A stretch of 64,000 nt of DNA from Pseudopyrenochaeta lycopersici (lineage: Eukaryota; Ascomycota; Dothideomycetes; Pleosporales; Pseudopyrenochaetaceae), in assembly GCA_003313425.1 (NCBI GenBank), contig NHZP01000079.1:110118-174117 (forward strand), given 5' to 3'. Positions 32,801 to 44,653 of this stretch are shown here, in pieces. The translations under genes and the position numbers were made by a program. Position 1 is the first letter of the stretch. The number at the start of each line of letters is the position of its first letter. The notes under the pieces were generated by a model. The model did no database searches. It worked only from the letters and a program-made list of their open reading frames with translations, and was not told where the DNA came from.

Positions 32801-32810
32801 AGACACGGTA

Positions 32811-34555
32811 CGGCCATGGGGGCTTTACGGCCACCCCACCAAAATTGTCAACCTTCAAACAAATCGAGATATCTCAACAACGAGGTTTAGATTTGAAAGC
32901 TAGTACACATAGATTGAAGGTCTTGAGCAGCTGCATCAGCTGCAGCCTTTTTAGCAGCCTTTTCTGCAGATTTGGCTGAGGTTTTTCGTCGTTTCTCTGC
33001 CTCTCTCTGAATTGCAACAGCGACAGTATTAACGTCTGCAAACCTCTTATTTTGGTTAACCTTAATTTTCTTTCTAGGTAATAGAGGCCTAGCTTGCTCT
33101 AGCTGGTGTTGCAGTCTCTGATTTCTAGCTTCAAGCTCTGCAGCGCGAGTATTCGCGCTTGAGATAGCCTTGGTCACTTTTCGAAGCATCAAGCGCGTCT
33201 TAGCTGACAGCTCACCCGCCTCAGCGAGCTGCTGCTGGACTTGATAGATATCGTGAGGCCTCCGAGGCGTTGAGAAAACAGTATCCTGAGGAGATGGAGC
33301 TCTAGGAGGAGTAACTGGGCGAGATATCTGTGAGGACTGAAGAACCAGGCTAGGGTTATAAGGAGAGAGGCCAGTAGCTCTCCACCCAGCTCTTATTACT
33401 CTTTCTGTGAGGCCAGCCTCTCGAACTTGATAGTAGCAACTAATGAATCTCTGTTTCTTGACTGGTGCTGCATCATCAAGAGATGCTAGAGCCTGAATCT
33501 GAGCTCTATACTTTGACTTGACCACTGAGAAGCCTGCGAGATCGAGAGGCTGCAGGATGTGAGAGCAGTGAGGAGGCAGATAGAGGAGCTCAATCTTATT
33601 TAGCTTACAGAGTAGCATAAAGTCAATATCAATATGGCTGCTGTGGCAGTCAAGTATCAGCAGCCTCGTGCGACCTGGTAGGGTCGCTGTTCCAGGGATA
33701 AAGATCCTCTCTAGCCACTCATATCCAATAGATCTTGATGTCCAGCCGTTCTTTGAGGTTGTGTAGAGCCAGTCAGGCACTGAGGAGGCAGGGAACCAGG
33801 TAGTCTGGAGGCTCTTGCCCTTAAAGATGACAGCGCATATGAGTTTCCTACCTGTAGCTGAGACTGTCTCAAGAATAGATACCCATTCACGAGACTCTGG
33901 AGATGCCACGTAAGCCTTCTTTTTCTTTGAGCTAGCAAGTACCTGTGAGTTGGTACATACGCCTAGTCCTACACCAGTCTCATCTATATTCCACATGTCT
34001 TCTGTCTGAATGCCTAGGCGCTCGCGTACGCGCTCAAAGAGGTCAAGAAATGAGAGTATTAGCTCAGGAGTAGTAGCCTGAGCTCTAGCAGCCTCAATCT
34101 TTCTGCCAATAATAGATGCGACGCGTGGATTGCGTTGAATAAAGCTGTGTAGCCAGTCGCGGCCGAGAGGTTTGTAGTCGCGGTTCATTGCAAGGATTCG
34201 AGCAGCCATCTCGCGCGCGCGCGCGTGGCCAGGAGGGCAGGCTTTCATATCTTCTTCGAGGATCCAGTCAGCTAGAAATTCCACCTACTCTGGAGTCAAT
34301 CCCTGCTGGTGGGCGTGAGCAATCGCGTGCGGTTTAGCACCAGCTTGACGCGTCTGTAGGGTCGTTCGAGGGATACCGTACGCCTTTGCAGCTTGCCTTA
34401 GGCTAGTATAAACACCAGATTCAAGATCAGCGAGTGCTTGTTGTATAGACTCCTCACGCGCGCTCATTTTGAAATACAGTGCGTTGAGATATCTCGATTT
34501 GTTTGAAGGTTGACAATTTTGGTGGGGTGGCCGTAAAGCCCCCGTGGCCGTAAAG
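32811..34555 (-). mobile_element. Pogo-6: 1.75-kb pogo/Fot1-like transposon
   Basis: Long TIRs: 34483-34555 (73 bp) and 32811-32878 (68 bp, lacking about five outermost bases). TA lies at 32809-32810 and 34556-34557. Units CTTTACGGCCACGGGGG (34539-34555) and CTTTACGGCCACCCCAC (34522-34538, both read on the minus strand) have a 17-bp period. It entered the TA that forms the right edge of pogo-4, leaving CACGG on one side and CCGTG on the other. Confidence 0.9.
32887..34467 (-). pseudogene. Pogo-6 transposase with a single nonsense codon
   Basis: About 526 codons in one frame from MSAREESIQQALADLESGVY (34467) to TSFQI-stop (32887), broken only by TAG at 34285-34287, where a Gln would fit (LTPE-stop-VEFLADWI). 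HTH (AAKAYGIPRTTLQTRQAG), CENP-B-like domain (WLHSFIQRNPRVAS), catalytic NIDETGVGLG, LILDCHSSH, CSHILQPLDLAGF: all three Asp present. The tail is Lys/Arg rich and coiled-coil-like. An internal ATG downstream of the stop would still lack the HTH. Otherwise the best preserved pogo transposase here. Confidence 0.92.
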
Positions 34556-35109
34556 TACCGTGCCGAGATTAGGTCTTAAGATGTACTGTCGCACTTGGAT
34601 GTGCTTATGATGATGCATCAGGAAGAATTCATAATAAGCAGAAAAGTTGTGTGTGTATTGTGTCTTGGTCTGGTGAACCTGACCCCGCATGTCTTAGATT
34701 ATATGGCAAGATTACTAATGCAGTTTTTTCCGCAGGCTCCCTAAGATGTAGTCTAGTTATCACGTGCCCTCTAAAAGAGGTTAGTGGCCCTGCGCAAGCG
34801 CCGAGACGGGACAATCCTCGACAGAGGGTCTAGTACCCGGTTTGCCGAAAACACGCGCCAGGACACCTCACTAAAAACAAACCCGTGATAGTTCGTTAAT
34901 ATACCTATAAATCGCGCGTTTTCTTTGCAGAAATAGAATCTACACCCCTAATTTACGACACAAATGACAACTACGATATTTTCAGTGACCCCATTAATAA
35001 CGTTACCGTCGACCCATGTCCCGCCAAAAACCCGCATACCCACACCCCCCTCACAAACCCCGACTAGTCGTTAGATAACGGTATAACAAGTCTAGAAACG
35101 CTCACGGGG

Positions 35110-37260
35110 CATGAATTGAGACCTCAGCAACGTGAGGCCTTAGTAGATTTGTATAACCGCAATGATGTGGTGCTAGTGGCTACTACTAGGTTTGGGAAGA
35201 CGCTGGTTATAACTAGTTTCCACAACCTTATATCACCGTCTCGTCAACCTATCACATTAATTATTAGCCCCCTCAAGGCTATCCAGAACAATCAAAGTAC
35301 TACTCTAAATTCGGTCTCTTCAAGCTATCGTGGATTCGTGCTCGACGGAGACACTAATACACTTACCAACCGCCATACTATCGCTCGTGGAGACTACACG
35401 CATATTTAGGTATCTGCCAAAATTACATTAGCAGAGCTGTTAGAGAGAAATAGAGAAGAGTTATCCAAGAAGGACCAGGGGCGATCAAGGAAGACGAAGC
35501 CTAGGGCCGAGGGCAAGGCCACTGCCGGTGGACCCATTCGACGGGTGCAACACGTGTTCCCTACTGGATACGAGGACAATAGAACGTTCACCTCCGTGCT
35601 ACAATACCCTAAGTTTCAAAAGCATCTATATTTAGTTACTATCAACGAACTCCATTTATGCAGTGAGAGGAGTTAGGGTAGGTCCTTCCAGCCAGCCATA
35701 GGCCAACTCCATAAGATTCGAGAGCAACTCCTTAATCATACACGTCTATTTAGAACTACTGCAACGCTTAAGCCTTCTAATTAGGATAAACTTAAGGATC
35801 GGGCTGGATTTAGGAACCCAGTCTGCTTTATCCGCGCTAATATATATAAGCACGATGTCTATATGCATATTATGCCTTTTCCTAATCCCCTAGGTATAAT
35901 TAAGCGTATTATCTATACTGCCCTTAGTCAAGCTAGGAACGTAGACTCCACCATTAAGACTCGCATCCCAAAGATTATCATCTTCCTAGCAGAGATTGCC
36001 CACTGCGTGGATCTTCGAGACAGGATCATCCAATAGCTCCAACAGCGGCTGCAGCGAAGACTTAATAAGAGGATTATCAAGACGTACCACAGGGATTTAA
36101 CAAAGGTTTCCCAACAGGATATTAAGGAGAGGTTCTCTAGAGGTAAAATACAGATTCTCTGTACCACCATCGCGTACGCTATAGGGGTTAATCCAGCCAG
36201 TATCCAGTACGTCATCCAACGGGGCCTATGTGGCACAGATAAGGCCCTACAGAAACTTAGACGAGCAAACCGGCAGACAATTCAAGGACGCGCTATTTTC
36301 TTCTGGATTCCAGACGTTTGGGTACATAGTAAGCGTCAGGCTGGGTCGCGTCGACGTCTAAATTACCCGGTTTCATCAATCCGCACTGCAGCATCTATAG
36401 TAGATAAGGCACGACGTCAAGCATACTTGTCTGTATATGGCTCCGATGGCTCTGACACTAATGCGTCAACTTACTCGTCCGCTTCCACGCAGTCTGTTCA
36501 GCCAGGCCAGCCCACCTCGCAAAAGAAGCGAAAACGTTGTGGTCCGCAGCTCCCAGCAGCACGACGTCGATATAAACAACTCGCTGACAAAGAATATTTC
36601 GTATACAATCCTCCCGAAGGTTCATGTCATTAGAGAGAGACTATGAAAATCTACAAGAACAACAGCAATGTGCCAAACCCTTGCAATAACTGTTCAATAT
36701 GTGCACCGTGTCCTATTACACTAGAAGGGGTCCAGCCTTCAGAGCGATTAGAAAACACCAACATATCTGCAGCCATTCTACAGGGATTAAAGGATCTAGC
36801 TATTAAGTTTAGAAACGAAATTACCTGCCCTATCCTACAAGCTGCCCGTCCAGAACCTATAGAGCGAGTTTTACCCCTGGCCTGGCGGAAGAAATTTAGC
36901 AGTTCGTATCTCCAGGTCGCTAGCGGCAACCGTATGGGGTGGTGCTGGGATAGCCTATATAGTGAACGTATAACCGCATATATATGCCAGTTTACTGCAT
37001 TACCTACTCCTATGGATAGTAATATGGTAGAACCCCTATCATCATCGATCCCGCTAGCATCGCAGAACGCGACCAGTTCTAGTACACCTCGGCTAGTAGT
37101 CCTCCAGGAGATTACCCGTATAAATTCCGGTCGCAAGGATACCCGCAAGACTAGTCGTGGCACAACATTACTGTATAATAAGAAGGGCAAGTCTCGTTAC
37201 TACAGGAAACATAGGAAGGGGAAGGAGAACAAGAGTAATATAGAAATAGAAGATGGATAA
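35110..37260 (+). pseudogene. RecQ-like DEAD/DEAH helicase with stops
   Basis: Plus-strand reading in one frame, with a switch near 36640. LRPQQREALVDLYNRNDVV, motif I VATTRFGKTLV (Lys kept), Ia IISPLKAIQNNQ, motif II degenerate as INELHLC, motif III FRTTATLKP, then IQILCTTIAYAIGVN and IQYVIQRGLCGTDKALQKLR near motifs V-VI. Stops at expected Trp or Gln positions (for example after HI at 35407-35409, SERS, KPSN, RIIQ) look RIP-derived. The tail carries a Cys cluster (PCNNCSICAPC) and basic sequence to 37260. A RecQ-type 3'-5' helicase would unwind DNA; what it did for the element is unknown. Confidence 0.8.
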
Positions 37261-37741
37261 GTAATAATGCCCTTCTACCAATCGTCACAGAGACAACTAA
37301 ATGTGGTCCCACCCAGGTCCCGATCCTAAGTAGGTGAAGACGAGTCCAATAAAGGGGGCGCATAGACGTTTAGCACAATAGTCACCACCCTCTATAGCTT
37401 CAACCTCATCTTAAATACCAACCTGCAGGCTCAGCGGGCTCACCCTCTAGCCTTGCCGTTTGTAAAAACTGACGGAGGCTTCGACGTCTCTACAGGCCCT
37501 CCTCAATATCATTGAGTAGCTCCTCAGAGGGCTAGGGCAGCTCGTTCAGGGCCTCTACTAGAGCACTATCCATAGTAGTTTCATCAGAGCTTAGACTAAT
37601 TAAAGCCTCTACTCCATCCTCGCCCCATATAGGGATATCCTCATTAGATAGTACATTATCCGCGCCGTACATAAATCTTGTGTTAAATGCACTCATAGTT
37701 CTCTCAATTGTGATAGCGCTGTCTACGGTAGTATCCCTAGA
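37261..37741. other. Space between the two convergent genes, no gene seen
   Basis: 480 bp between the helicase end and the DUF6589-type gene end. Decayed sequence; nothing recognisable on either strand. Confidence 0.4.
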
Positions 37742-39860
37742 CTATTTAAGCTTCTGTGAGGCTGGATCGGATCGCCTGCTGTCTGGTACTATTAAGCGCT
37801 GCGATTGAACTGCGAGATAGTTGATAACCCTCCCCCGGTTCTTCCGTTCGTGCTTCCCAAGTAAATTTCTCCCCCAGATACACTGCAATTGCGCCCTAAG
37901 TGGTCGGAGAAAGATAGCATCAAGAGCGCCATATTCTGAAGCAGTCCGTATCGTAGTCGAGGACGTCCTTCTACTCGACCATATATCTTTGATAGAACGG
38001 TTAAGAAATTCGTTAGCCAAATCAATTGCATAGAATCCGTCTAGTCGCCCAGTAGGATTCACGAGCAGAGTTCCAGCGATAGCCCGTCGATGCTCCTCTG
38101 ATTTGACGTGGGTTGTGTCAATTAGCTTCTTAATGTACAAGGCAATCCGCGTATATATAGGCTTTTTTAAGCCCTCAAACATATATATCAAAAAGTCAAT
38201 AACATAACGTATGATCCCGACGTCTCCGTGTTTGATGCCGTGTGTGAGTGCTTCGTAATACACAGCGTCACGTACGAATAGGAGATTTTCTCGCCTTTCA
38301 AGATCAAAAAGCCCTTCCATATGGTAGCCTGTTATCGAATTAACCGCCTTATTTACTAATTTCTTAAGTTCACAGGCTGTTAGGCTGATAACGGCTTCCT
38401 CGAGTTCGGTGGCTGTCGCGTTGGCGCCTAGTAACTCACTGCGTGAAAAGGGGCTACCTTCAATAAGATGTCGATAAAACTCGGCAACCATCCTCCCTTA
38501 GAGAGCGTCTAACACGAACGTGCGCGTGTAGGCGAAGACCATACTCGTAGGACTAACAAATCAGCGGGCCATTTTACCAGAGAGATACCGCAGTGCAGCG
38601 TGGTTGCAGCGCTCACCACCAGTAGGCTCGTCACCCCAATAATTCTTAACAATCGTAGTAATTAGATACATCTAGACGTAAAAGAGTCCAGGTATAGGCA
38701 CGATGTGCTCTAGGCGACCATATGCGTCGACGTTATCGGTAGCACCACGTATTACACTCCACATTCCACATTCGATTAACCGTTTTAGCGTCTCCACCCA
38801 CCAGGAGAGCTGGATGTTAGTCGAAATATTCAGGGGACAAGGCGAGCTGTTCACGAAATATGTTGCGTAGTACTTCAACATTACCAGACGTGGTGTCCTC
38901 ACTAGTTTGGATAGGCATTAGCGGCACAGGAACGTAACGGGCTCCCTCTGGTATAGATATTCGGTCAACCACAGGATAGGCCGCATGAGCATGTATGGCC
39001 CGATAACTTGATTTGCACCTGCGGATGTGTTCGGGATATACCTCCTCTAGAGCACGGTATAGCGCGGCTGTGGTGCACTGTGCAATACACTAACTGCGGG
39101 CATCTGAGGACCGTATCATATCCTCCATTAACATGGAGTAGGGTCTAAAGTCACTCTGCGTCAACCCGTTAATCGGGAGAATGATACCAGGGAGGAGAAG
39201 GGCCGTCGTGATAGAATGGAGTTAATTCCTAGAGACGTTGTCCAGTTCGCTTACGCCAGTCGTTAGTTCACAATTATCGTATACGACTGCCCAAGGCCCA
39301 TCAGCAATAAACTTGCGGGCCAAATTCCAGGCACTATTCTGGAGGCCACCAACGCTGCAGTAGATTGACTGCCATAACTCTGTCCATCCCATAGAGTTTA
39401 TTACGCTAAAGATCTGCTTATTCGTACCTGCAGAAAAGAGCATTAGACCTATAATCGCTGGTAAGAAATTACAGAGCCGCTGATACCAGGTGAAGCAAAT
39501 AATAGATAAGACTGATATAATACGGGATCGAATATAACCAATAGGGGTTTTGCTGCTGTTTGAACATAGACGCTGCAGTAGATCCACGAGCCGTGGTGCC
39601 TCGCCGGTAACTTCGTCAAAAATAATCTCCTCAGAAACTATCTCAAATTGTGCACCAATGCCAGCCATAGCCTTTGCCTGATATTCACCAAATATAGAAT
39701 AGGCCCTAAGGGCTTCAATCTCGTGTTCTAACCCAGCCATATACCTCTCTTCTATATCAGATGGCAGAGCAACGGTTAAGAGGTGGTTGGTGAAAGCGGG
39801 GGTCGACTCGAATGTCTTGATAAATCGCGCCCTATACAGAGCTCTTTCTTTTATTCAGCT
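37742..39860 (-). pseudogene. DUF6589-type protein, RIP-decayed
   Basis: Minus strand, interrupted frame from about 39860. MAGLEHEIEALRAYSIFGEY, IGYIRSRIISVLSIICF, QIFSVINSMGWTELWQSIYC and WAVVYDNCELTTGVSELDNV are followed, after stops, by PALLGGDAKTINRM, LEHIVPIPGLFYV, then MVAEFYRHLIEGSPFSRSEL and LLVNPTGRLDGFYAIDLANE to 37742. The YDN, GD(Q/A)-T and P.PGLF landmarks are those I associate with the uncharacterised fungal domain DUF6589. About eight stops, mostly TAG. Function unknown; a nuclease or transposase role is only a guess from its location. Confidence 0.7.
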
Positions 39861-40886
39861 AACAAGTTCCAGAAAATCAGATAAAGCACCACAATAATTA
39901 ACACCACTCCTCTTATAGTTTATACTCTCTATTACTCTAATATATCGTCCTAGCCTATCCTCCTCCTCGTCAGTTAACGACGGGGCATCTCGTATATATA
40001 TAGAGGGACTTAAGGTGTGATTTTTCGACCCAGCTAGGCGTCCAGGTCTACGACGAGGGGGTCTTAGAGACGTATCAGGACAGATTAATAATAGCTAAGA
40101 TAATAATGCAGGCGTCGAAGTTACAGGCAACGGCGGGGTAGGACACTCTCCTATACCTATTAGATTAGCTAGAACATACATAGGAGCCTATTACCCGCTA
40201 GACAAGCAGCAGCAACTGCACTAAGTGCGTAGAGCCAAGTTAGGAAGGCCGTAGGTGTATCATGCTAGGCATCCATCAGACCAGGTCGTCCCGAACCCAA
40301 TTTCCAGCAACCCAAGTTCCTCGCCCGGCACACGCCAAAAAATCGTAATAATAAGAATAGATGTACTTTCAATACAGTATAGCTGATTATAGCTATCAGA
40401 TATAAAACTTTACTAACTAGTTATAGAGTAATACGCATAAACAGTACTAATTTTAGGGTAAAACAGTCATCCTAAGACTAAAATATATTGAACCGGGTAC
40501 CAGACGTTCCCTAAGGGGTCCCGTCTTAGCGCGTGCGCAGGGCTATCCCCAAATAGGTAACGTCGCGTGAAAACCAGACTACCTAAGATAACACCTTGGC
40601 CTGCGACATGTACCTACGCCTCGACCTAAGCGTGCGACAGCAGTAACAGCTTCTGAGGCTTGGAAAGATCTCAGCCCACGTAAGAGAAAACGGCGTAATA
40701 GAAGATAAGATCAATAAGACGACGTTCACTTGTGTTAGATTCAAGGACTATTTAACTTGATCTTTGATAGATTTTTGATGATGAACGTTATTGATTAATT
40801 CTGTGTCCTCTCCCCTCCTTTCTATGACTGCTTTGCTTCCGGAGGTTCCGAAGGCCGTGGTATCGGTCCTTCTATTAATCGCCCTT

Positions 40887-43800
40887 GCCTTGAGGAACGA
40901 AGAGACGAAAGGTCTCTAAGGCATCACAACCCCCCAAAAACTCAGCCACAGTCTGTACCGCCACAGTTTGTACTGTTAAATTCTGTCCGATATCGTTATT
41001 TTCAGTAAAGCGGTAATTAATTTAACTACTGATTTGCCCTCTTTCCGGCCTTTCCCTCGTGACCGTTAAGGACTCCTTTGTTATATTTAATTGTTTTACG
41101 TATGATAGAGTAATTTATTGACCGCTGCATTGGCCTCTTTCATTTCTTGTCCTCATAACGTCACCGTTACGAGTAACACCCATATCGTGTGTGGATTACC
41201 GCTGTGCGTCCACCAACTCTATACTGGCCACTGCTTTATCTAGAAGAATACGGCCTTTGCTAACTTGCTAACTAATTGAGTTGCTAGTTTAACTAGTTTA
41301 AAGAAGACTAGTTCCATGCCTCCTCCCGAATCGTTGCTTCGCTAAGCTCCTCTAACCTCTTCTCCGCCGCGACTATATTTTCTAGCATCGTATTGCCGAC
41401 GATGTCTCTCTCCCGCACCTTCGACAGCAGCACTATGCCCTACATCAGCGAACTCCGCGACAGCTGCACCTATAAGCTATAGGGGTCGCTATACTCAGGT
41501 CTTCCCCTGCAGGGTTATACCATAACCATCTCGCATCTTTTACTCCTAATCTACATAACCAATCCCTGCCGACAACCTCTACATGACTTTTTCGCTACAC
41601 AAAACCTCAGCCATCTCAAACTCCACCGTCAGTATCACTATCACCATCACTATCACTATCACCATCACTATCACTATCACTATTACTATCACTATCACTA
41701 TTACAGTCACGGTCACGGTCACGCCCTTCCATAAAGCCGGGCTCGGCTCGACTAAACTTCACCATCAATAGGAGCGATCACCGCCAGACGCGGATATCAC
41801 TCCCCTTCACAACGCTCAGCTCGGCTTGACCAGACATTATCGTCAACAGAGAGGGATTGTTCCCCGGACGCCACATCCGCGCGGAACCCACTATCACGCG
41901 GGCGCTACAATCACCCGAACACTACTATTATAACAACCTCACTCTTATATAGACGCCGTCCACCCCGCTTCCCTGCTATCATAATCATCTGCCTAAGTTT
42001 CATGTTCTGCTAACTACCTCTCTTACCTACTGCATTAAGATTTTCGAAGTCTAGCGGACCCCTCGCGTCTTATATGTTCCCTCTCTTCCTTATCGTCTTC
42101 CCCCGATACCCTCTTCTTATCTCATGAAAACCATCCTTCAACTTACCGCCCTTTATATCTCTCTTCCATCCCTAAGAAAATTTTCCCGCTAACCCCTTTT
42201 TACAATATCTCTTTTAAGTGCTCCGCCTGATTATAATAATCCCTATCTACACGTAACGCTTAACAGCCAGGAAATTTCGATCGGCCCTATAACTATAATG
42301 TATTTCGCGCGTATCCAAATCCTTTAGAAGTTCCCCTCTCCTAAGAAATAGCACGTTAAAAGTCTTAACTATAAGGCTGTTATCCCTATCCGCTTCCCTT
42401 CGCCAACCTAGATTAAAACTATAGAATATACAGCTCTCTAGCCGTAGACTTATGGTAATGATAATAATAATGTTAACTACGCATCTTTCAGTCTTAACTT
42501 GTCTATATAAAACCAAGCGGTTATTTCCTCTAACTAGGACGATACGTGGTTCTTTCTATTAGGCTAAGTTCATCCCTACGCCCTTACGTAGGAGGTTGAC
42601 GTAGACGATAACATAGAACCTAATAGTGGAATGTTTAACTACACTATCGCCCCTTTTATAGTTCGAGACTAGGGGCGCCAACCATAAGTGCATCATTATA
42701 ACCTTACAATACTTTATTAACTAATCTTAACTAATGTTCTAGCATCTCCCCTCGAACGTTAAACTTCGATAGCATCTTCTACATTATATTACTAATTGTT
42801 ACCTTTCCTAGCTTATGTTAGGACGCAGGCCTGCACCCGCTGCGCTATGCAACTAAAAAGGTACACAATAATCAGTGAATACTGATTACGCTGTGCAGAA
42901 TAGTACATATCGTCAATCTAGCTCTTTTTGGCCTGACAGCTTAGCCGTCGGAATCCAGTTACACTCTTCTCCGTAACAATTGCTTTCAACCTTTATTACC
43001 CTAGGCAACTTAACTATCAAAGATCCCACTAGTTTCAGGCTTTTGTCATCTTCCCTATCTACGTTAATCTATGGATAATACGCTATATAAAGATGATAGA
43101 GAAACTAAACACCTAATTCTAACTAAACTTTATTTTACTATATAGGAAGGCTCACCAGCTTCCTTAATTATCGCATTATAGTCTACCCACCTAGCCGCGA
43201 TCAAGACTATGTCTTTATTATCGTCCCTGAAAACTAGGGTTTCTTTGCCAAATCCTCTAGAAACACCACGTTAATTGCATTCCTAATAGTTACCTTAGCT
43301 AAACGATCTTCTATAGATCCATGCTTAAAATTCATGTCTCTATTAAAGCGTAAACATAATTAACTTTCAGTCCTAGAACCTCCCAAAACATCATCTAATA
43401 GTAGAGCAAGCGTGACTATATTATCTAGTAAGGAATAATCCAAATTCCTTATTACAAACTAACTTAACATCTAGCACTAAACCTGCTACTGCCCATACTA
43501 TAGATATGTCTAGCGTACTTGCGTCGCTGCTACCCAAACGCCTATGCGTGAATCCTCATAATAATACTCCTTCTATTATAACTCTGCATATATTGTCTTA
43601 TACTCTTTCTAACACACTGTTACATTCTTATAATTAGTTACCTACTAACTCTGCTACTAAATTATAACTACCTAGACCCTAAACTGCTTTTACTACAAAT
43701 TATCTTTTATAATCTGCTACTTAAGCTCTTACTCTTTCCCCTGATAATAGACTGCATTGTCATCGTTAGCCTACTAAAAAAGTCCTGAATATTAGCTAGT

Positions 43801-43943
43801 CTATTACGTTAACTCTAGACATTATTTATATAGTTCACCTATCAATCTAATACGATATTAAACTTTAAACTCGCAATCCCTCGTTTATAAGCCTTTAGAT
43901 TTGTACTCTACGCTATGTACTCTATAACTTCGTTCCTTAAGGC
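40887..43943. mobile_element. 3.06-kb insertion with short TIRs inside LTR D, AT-rich and decayed
   Basis: Ends GCCTTGAGGAACGAAG (40887-40902) and CTTCGTTCCTTAAGGC (43928-43943) are inverted with one mismatch. The minus strand shows short conserved-looking runs separated by stops (LVLYRQVKTERCVVN, FYSFNLGWRREADRDNSLIV near 42250-42500). I recognise no domain, so the autonomous class is unknown. About 36 bp between the right end and the LTR (43944-43979) is unexplained. Confidence 0.5.
41637..41705. repeat. Microsatellite, TCACTA/TCACCA hexamers
   Basis: About eleven imperfect hexamer units of the type ATCACT, ATCACC and ATTACT. On the minus strand it would encode an Asp-Ser run; no surrounding frame is intact. 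Confidence 0.85.
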
Positions 43944-44048
43944 TTCTTTAGGCAGCCCGCGCCTTGCGGGTTGCGCTTCCTGTAGTACTTCTAAGTTTAT
44001 CTTTTATATCTAACAGGCCTTACAGCACTTGTGTAATCTGACAACTTG

Positions 44049-44250
44049 AGCTACTAGAGACAGCGCAGTGCAGCTGCATTTGTTGTTTTGTAATTTATTT
44101 TCCTACTAGTAGAGATTAGGGCTAGCGCTAGAGACAAACCTTAGTAACCTGTAATCTCTATATTTTATTATCTTGTTCTGTTTAACATGTTAAGGGATTT
44201 CTTAACATATTATACAGGATGCCCATGTATGTAGTGGGCCAGCTGAAAAC
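44049..44250. other. Non-coding, no gene seen
   Basis: 200 bp of AT-rich sequence between LTR D and LTR B. Nothing recognised. AAAAC at 44246-44250 is the left target duplication of LTR B. Confidence 0.4.
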
Positions 44251-44426
44251 TGTCAGATAAGAGGCATAAAAACTAAAGTATACGAATACTACATTATAGA
44301 CAGTATCACCTATGTATCATCGATGTATCAGGTCTGAGTTTAAAAAGGAGAGAGAATAGAACCAACGACCAGAACAATTAATTCTGATCCACGATCATGA
44401 CCAAAAAGATTCATTAAATTCTGACA
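44251..44426 (+). repeat. Solo LTR B (TGTCAGATAAG...ATTCTGACA) with AAAAC duplication
   Basis: 176 bp with the same terminal TGTCAGA and TCTGACA as LTR A. The 5-bp flanks AAAAC at 44246-44250 and 44427-44431 are identical, which confirms an LTR integration product. The body differs from LTR A, so it is another subfamily. Confidence 0.85.
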
Positions 44427-44653
44427 AAAACACACTAAAAATCAGGCCCTCGCAATCTTAAGAACAACTTTAATAACTTCTATAAACTATGCCTAGCCTT
44501 CTATACTTATTTACAGGCTTATAAGTCTTACCGTTCTCTAGATACAAAGTTTTGGCCCCCTGTCACGGTAACCACCGTGGTTCCCGCAACACCTGAATTG
44601 GCTAGCCCTGTCGAGGCCTAAGCTCAAGCACAGGCCTAGCCCCTGAGTATTCT

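Larger units (their letters stand above)
28593..32808 (+). mobile_element. Pogo-4: pogo-like transposon whose 3' TIR contains pogo-5
   Basis: The left end after TA (28591-28592) reads CCGTGTCCGTGCACG and continues to GATGCACGCGAACAC (28640). The matching inner part of the right end is 30685-30713. Its outermost part, GACACGG before TA (32809-32810), lies beyond pogo-5, so pogo-5 appears to sit inside the right terminal repeat. TGCACG recurs at 28611 and 28628, again 17 bp apart. The outer right limit is inferred from this match. Confidence 0.75.
34731..40606. mobile_element. 5.9-kb TIR-bounded unit with RecQ-like helicase and DUF6589-type gene
   Basis: Imperfect inverted repeats of about 110 bp: 34731-34843 (with GTAGTCTAGTTATCACG, GCCCTGCGCAAGCGC, AGACGGGAC, TACCCGGTT) and 40490-40606 (the same motifs in reverse complement, about 70-75% alike by eye). 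Between them lie a helicase pseudogene on plus and a DUF6589-type pseudogene on minus, pointing at each other. 40010-40330 on plus also reads as a decayed coding remnant with a C-x2-C motif (NCTKCVEPS). I see no clear target duplication. That it is mobile is inferred from the inverted ends. Confidence 0.65.
40733..44043 (-). repeat. Solo LTR D split by a 3-kb insertion, 5-bp target duplication
   Basis: 40733-40886 is the 3' part and about 43980-44043 the 5' part of the same LTR that is whole at 12792-13012, both on the minus strand. ACTTG flanks both outer ends (40728-40732, 44044-44048), showing that the two parts belong to one LTR insertion. The two parts are complementary rather than overlapping, so this is one LTR interrupted, not a pair of LTRs. 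Confidence 0.75.

Noticed and set aside
34651..34833. 60-codon frame left of the helicase unit as a gene
   Set aside because: It overlaps the left inverted repeat of the unit and has no recognisable features.
35110..37260. Helitron (Rep-helicase) as the origin of the helicase
   Set aside because: No Rep domain, no 3' hairpin with CTRR end, and the motifs look RecQ-like rather than Pif1-like; long TIRs are present instead.
41583..41771. Small Thr/Ile-rich open frame as a gene
   Set aside because: It is only the translation of the TCACTA/TCACCA microsatellite.
40733..44043. A complete LTR retrotransposon between two LTRs
   Set aside because: The two LTR parts are complementary halves (5' part at one end, 3' part at the other), not two copies, so it is one interrupted LTR.
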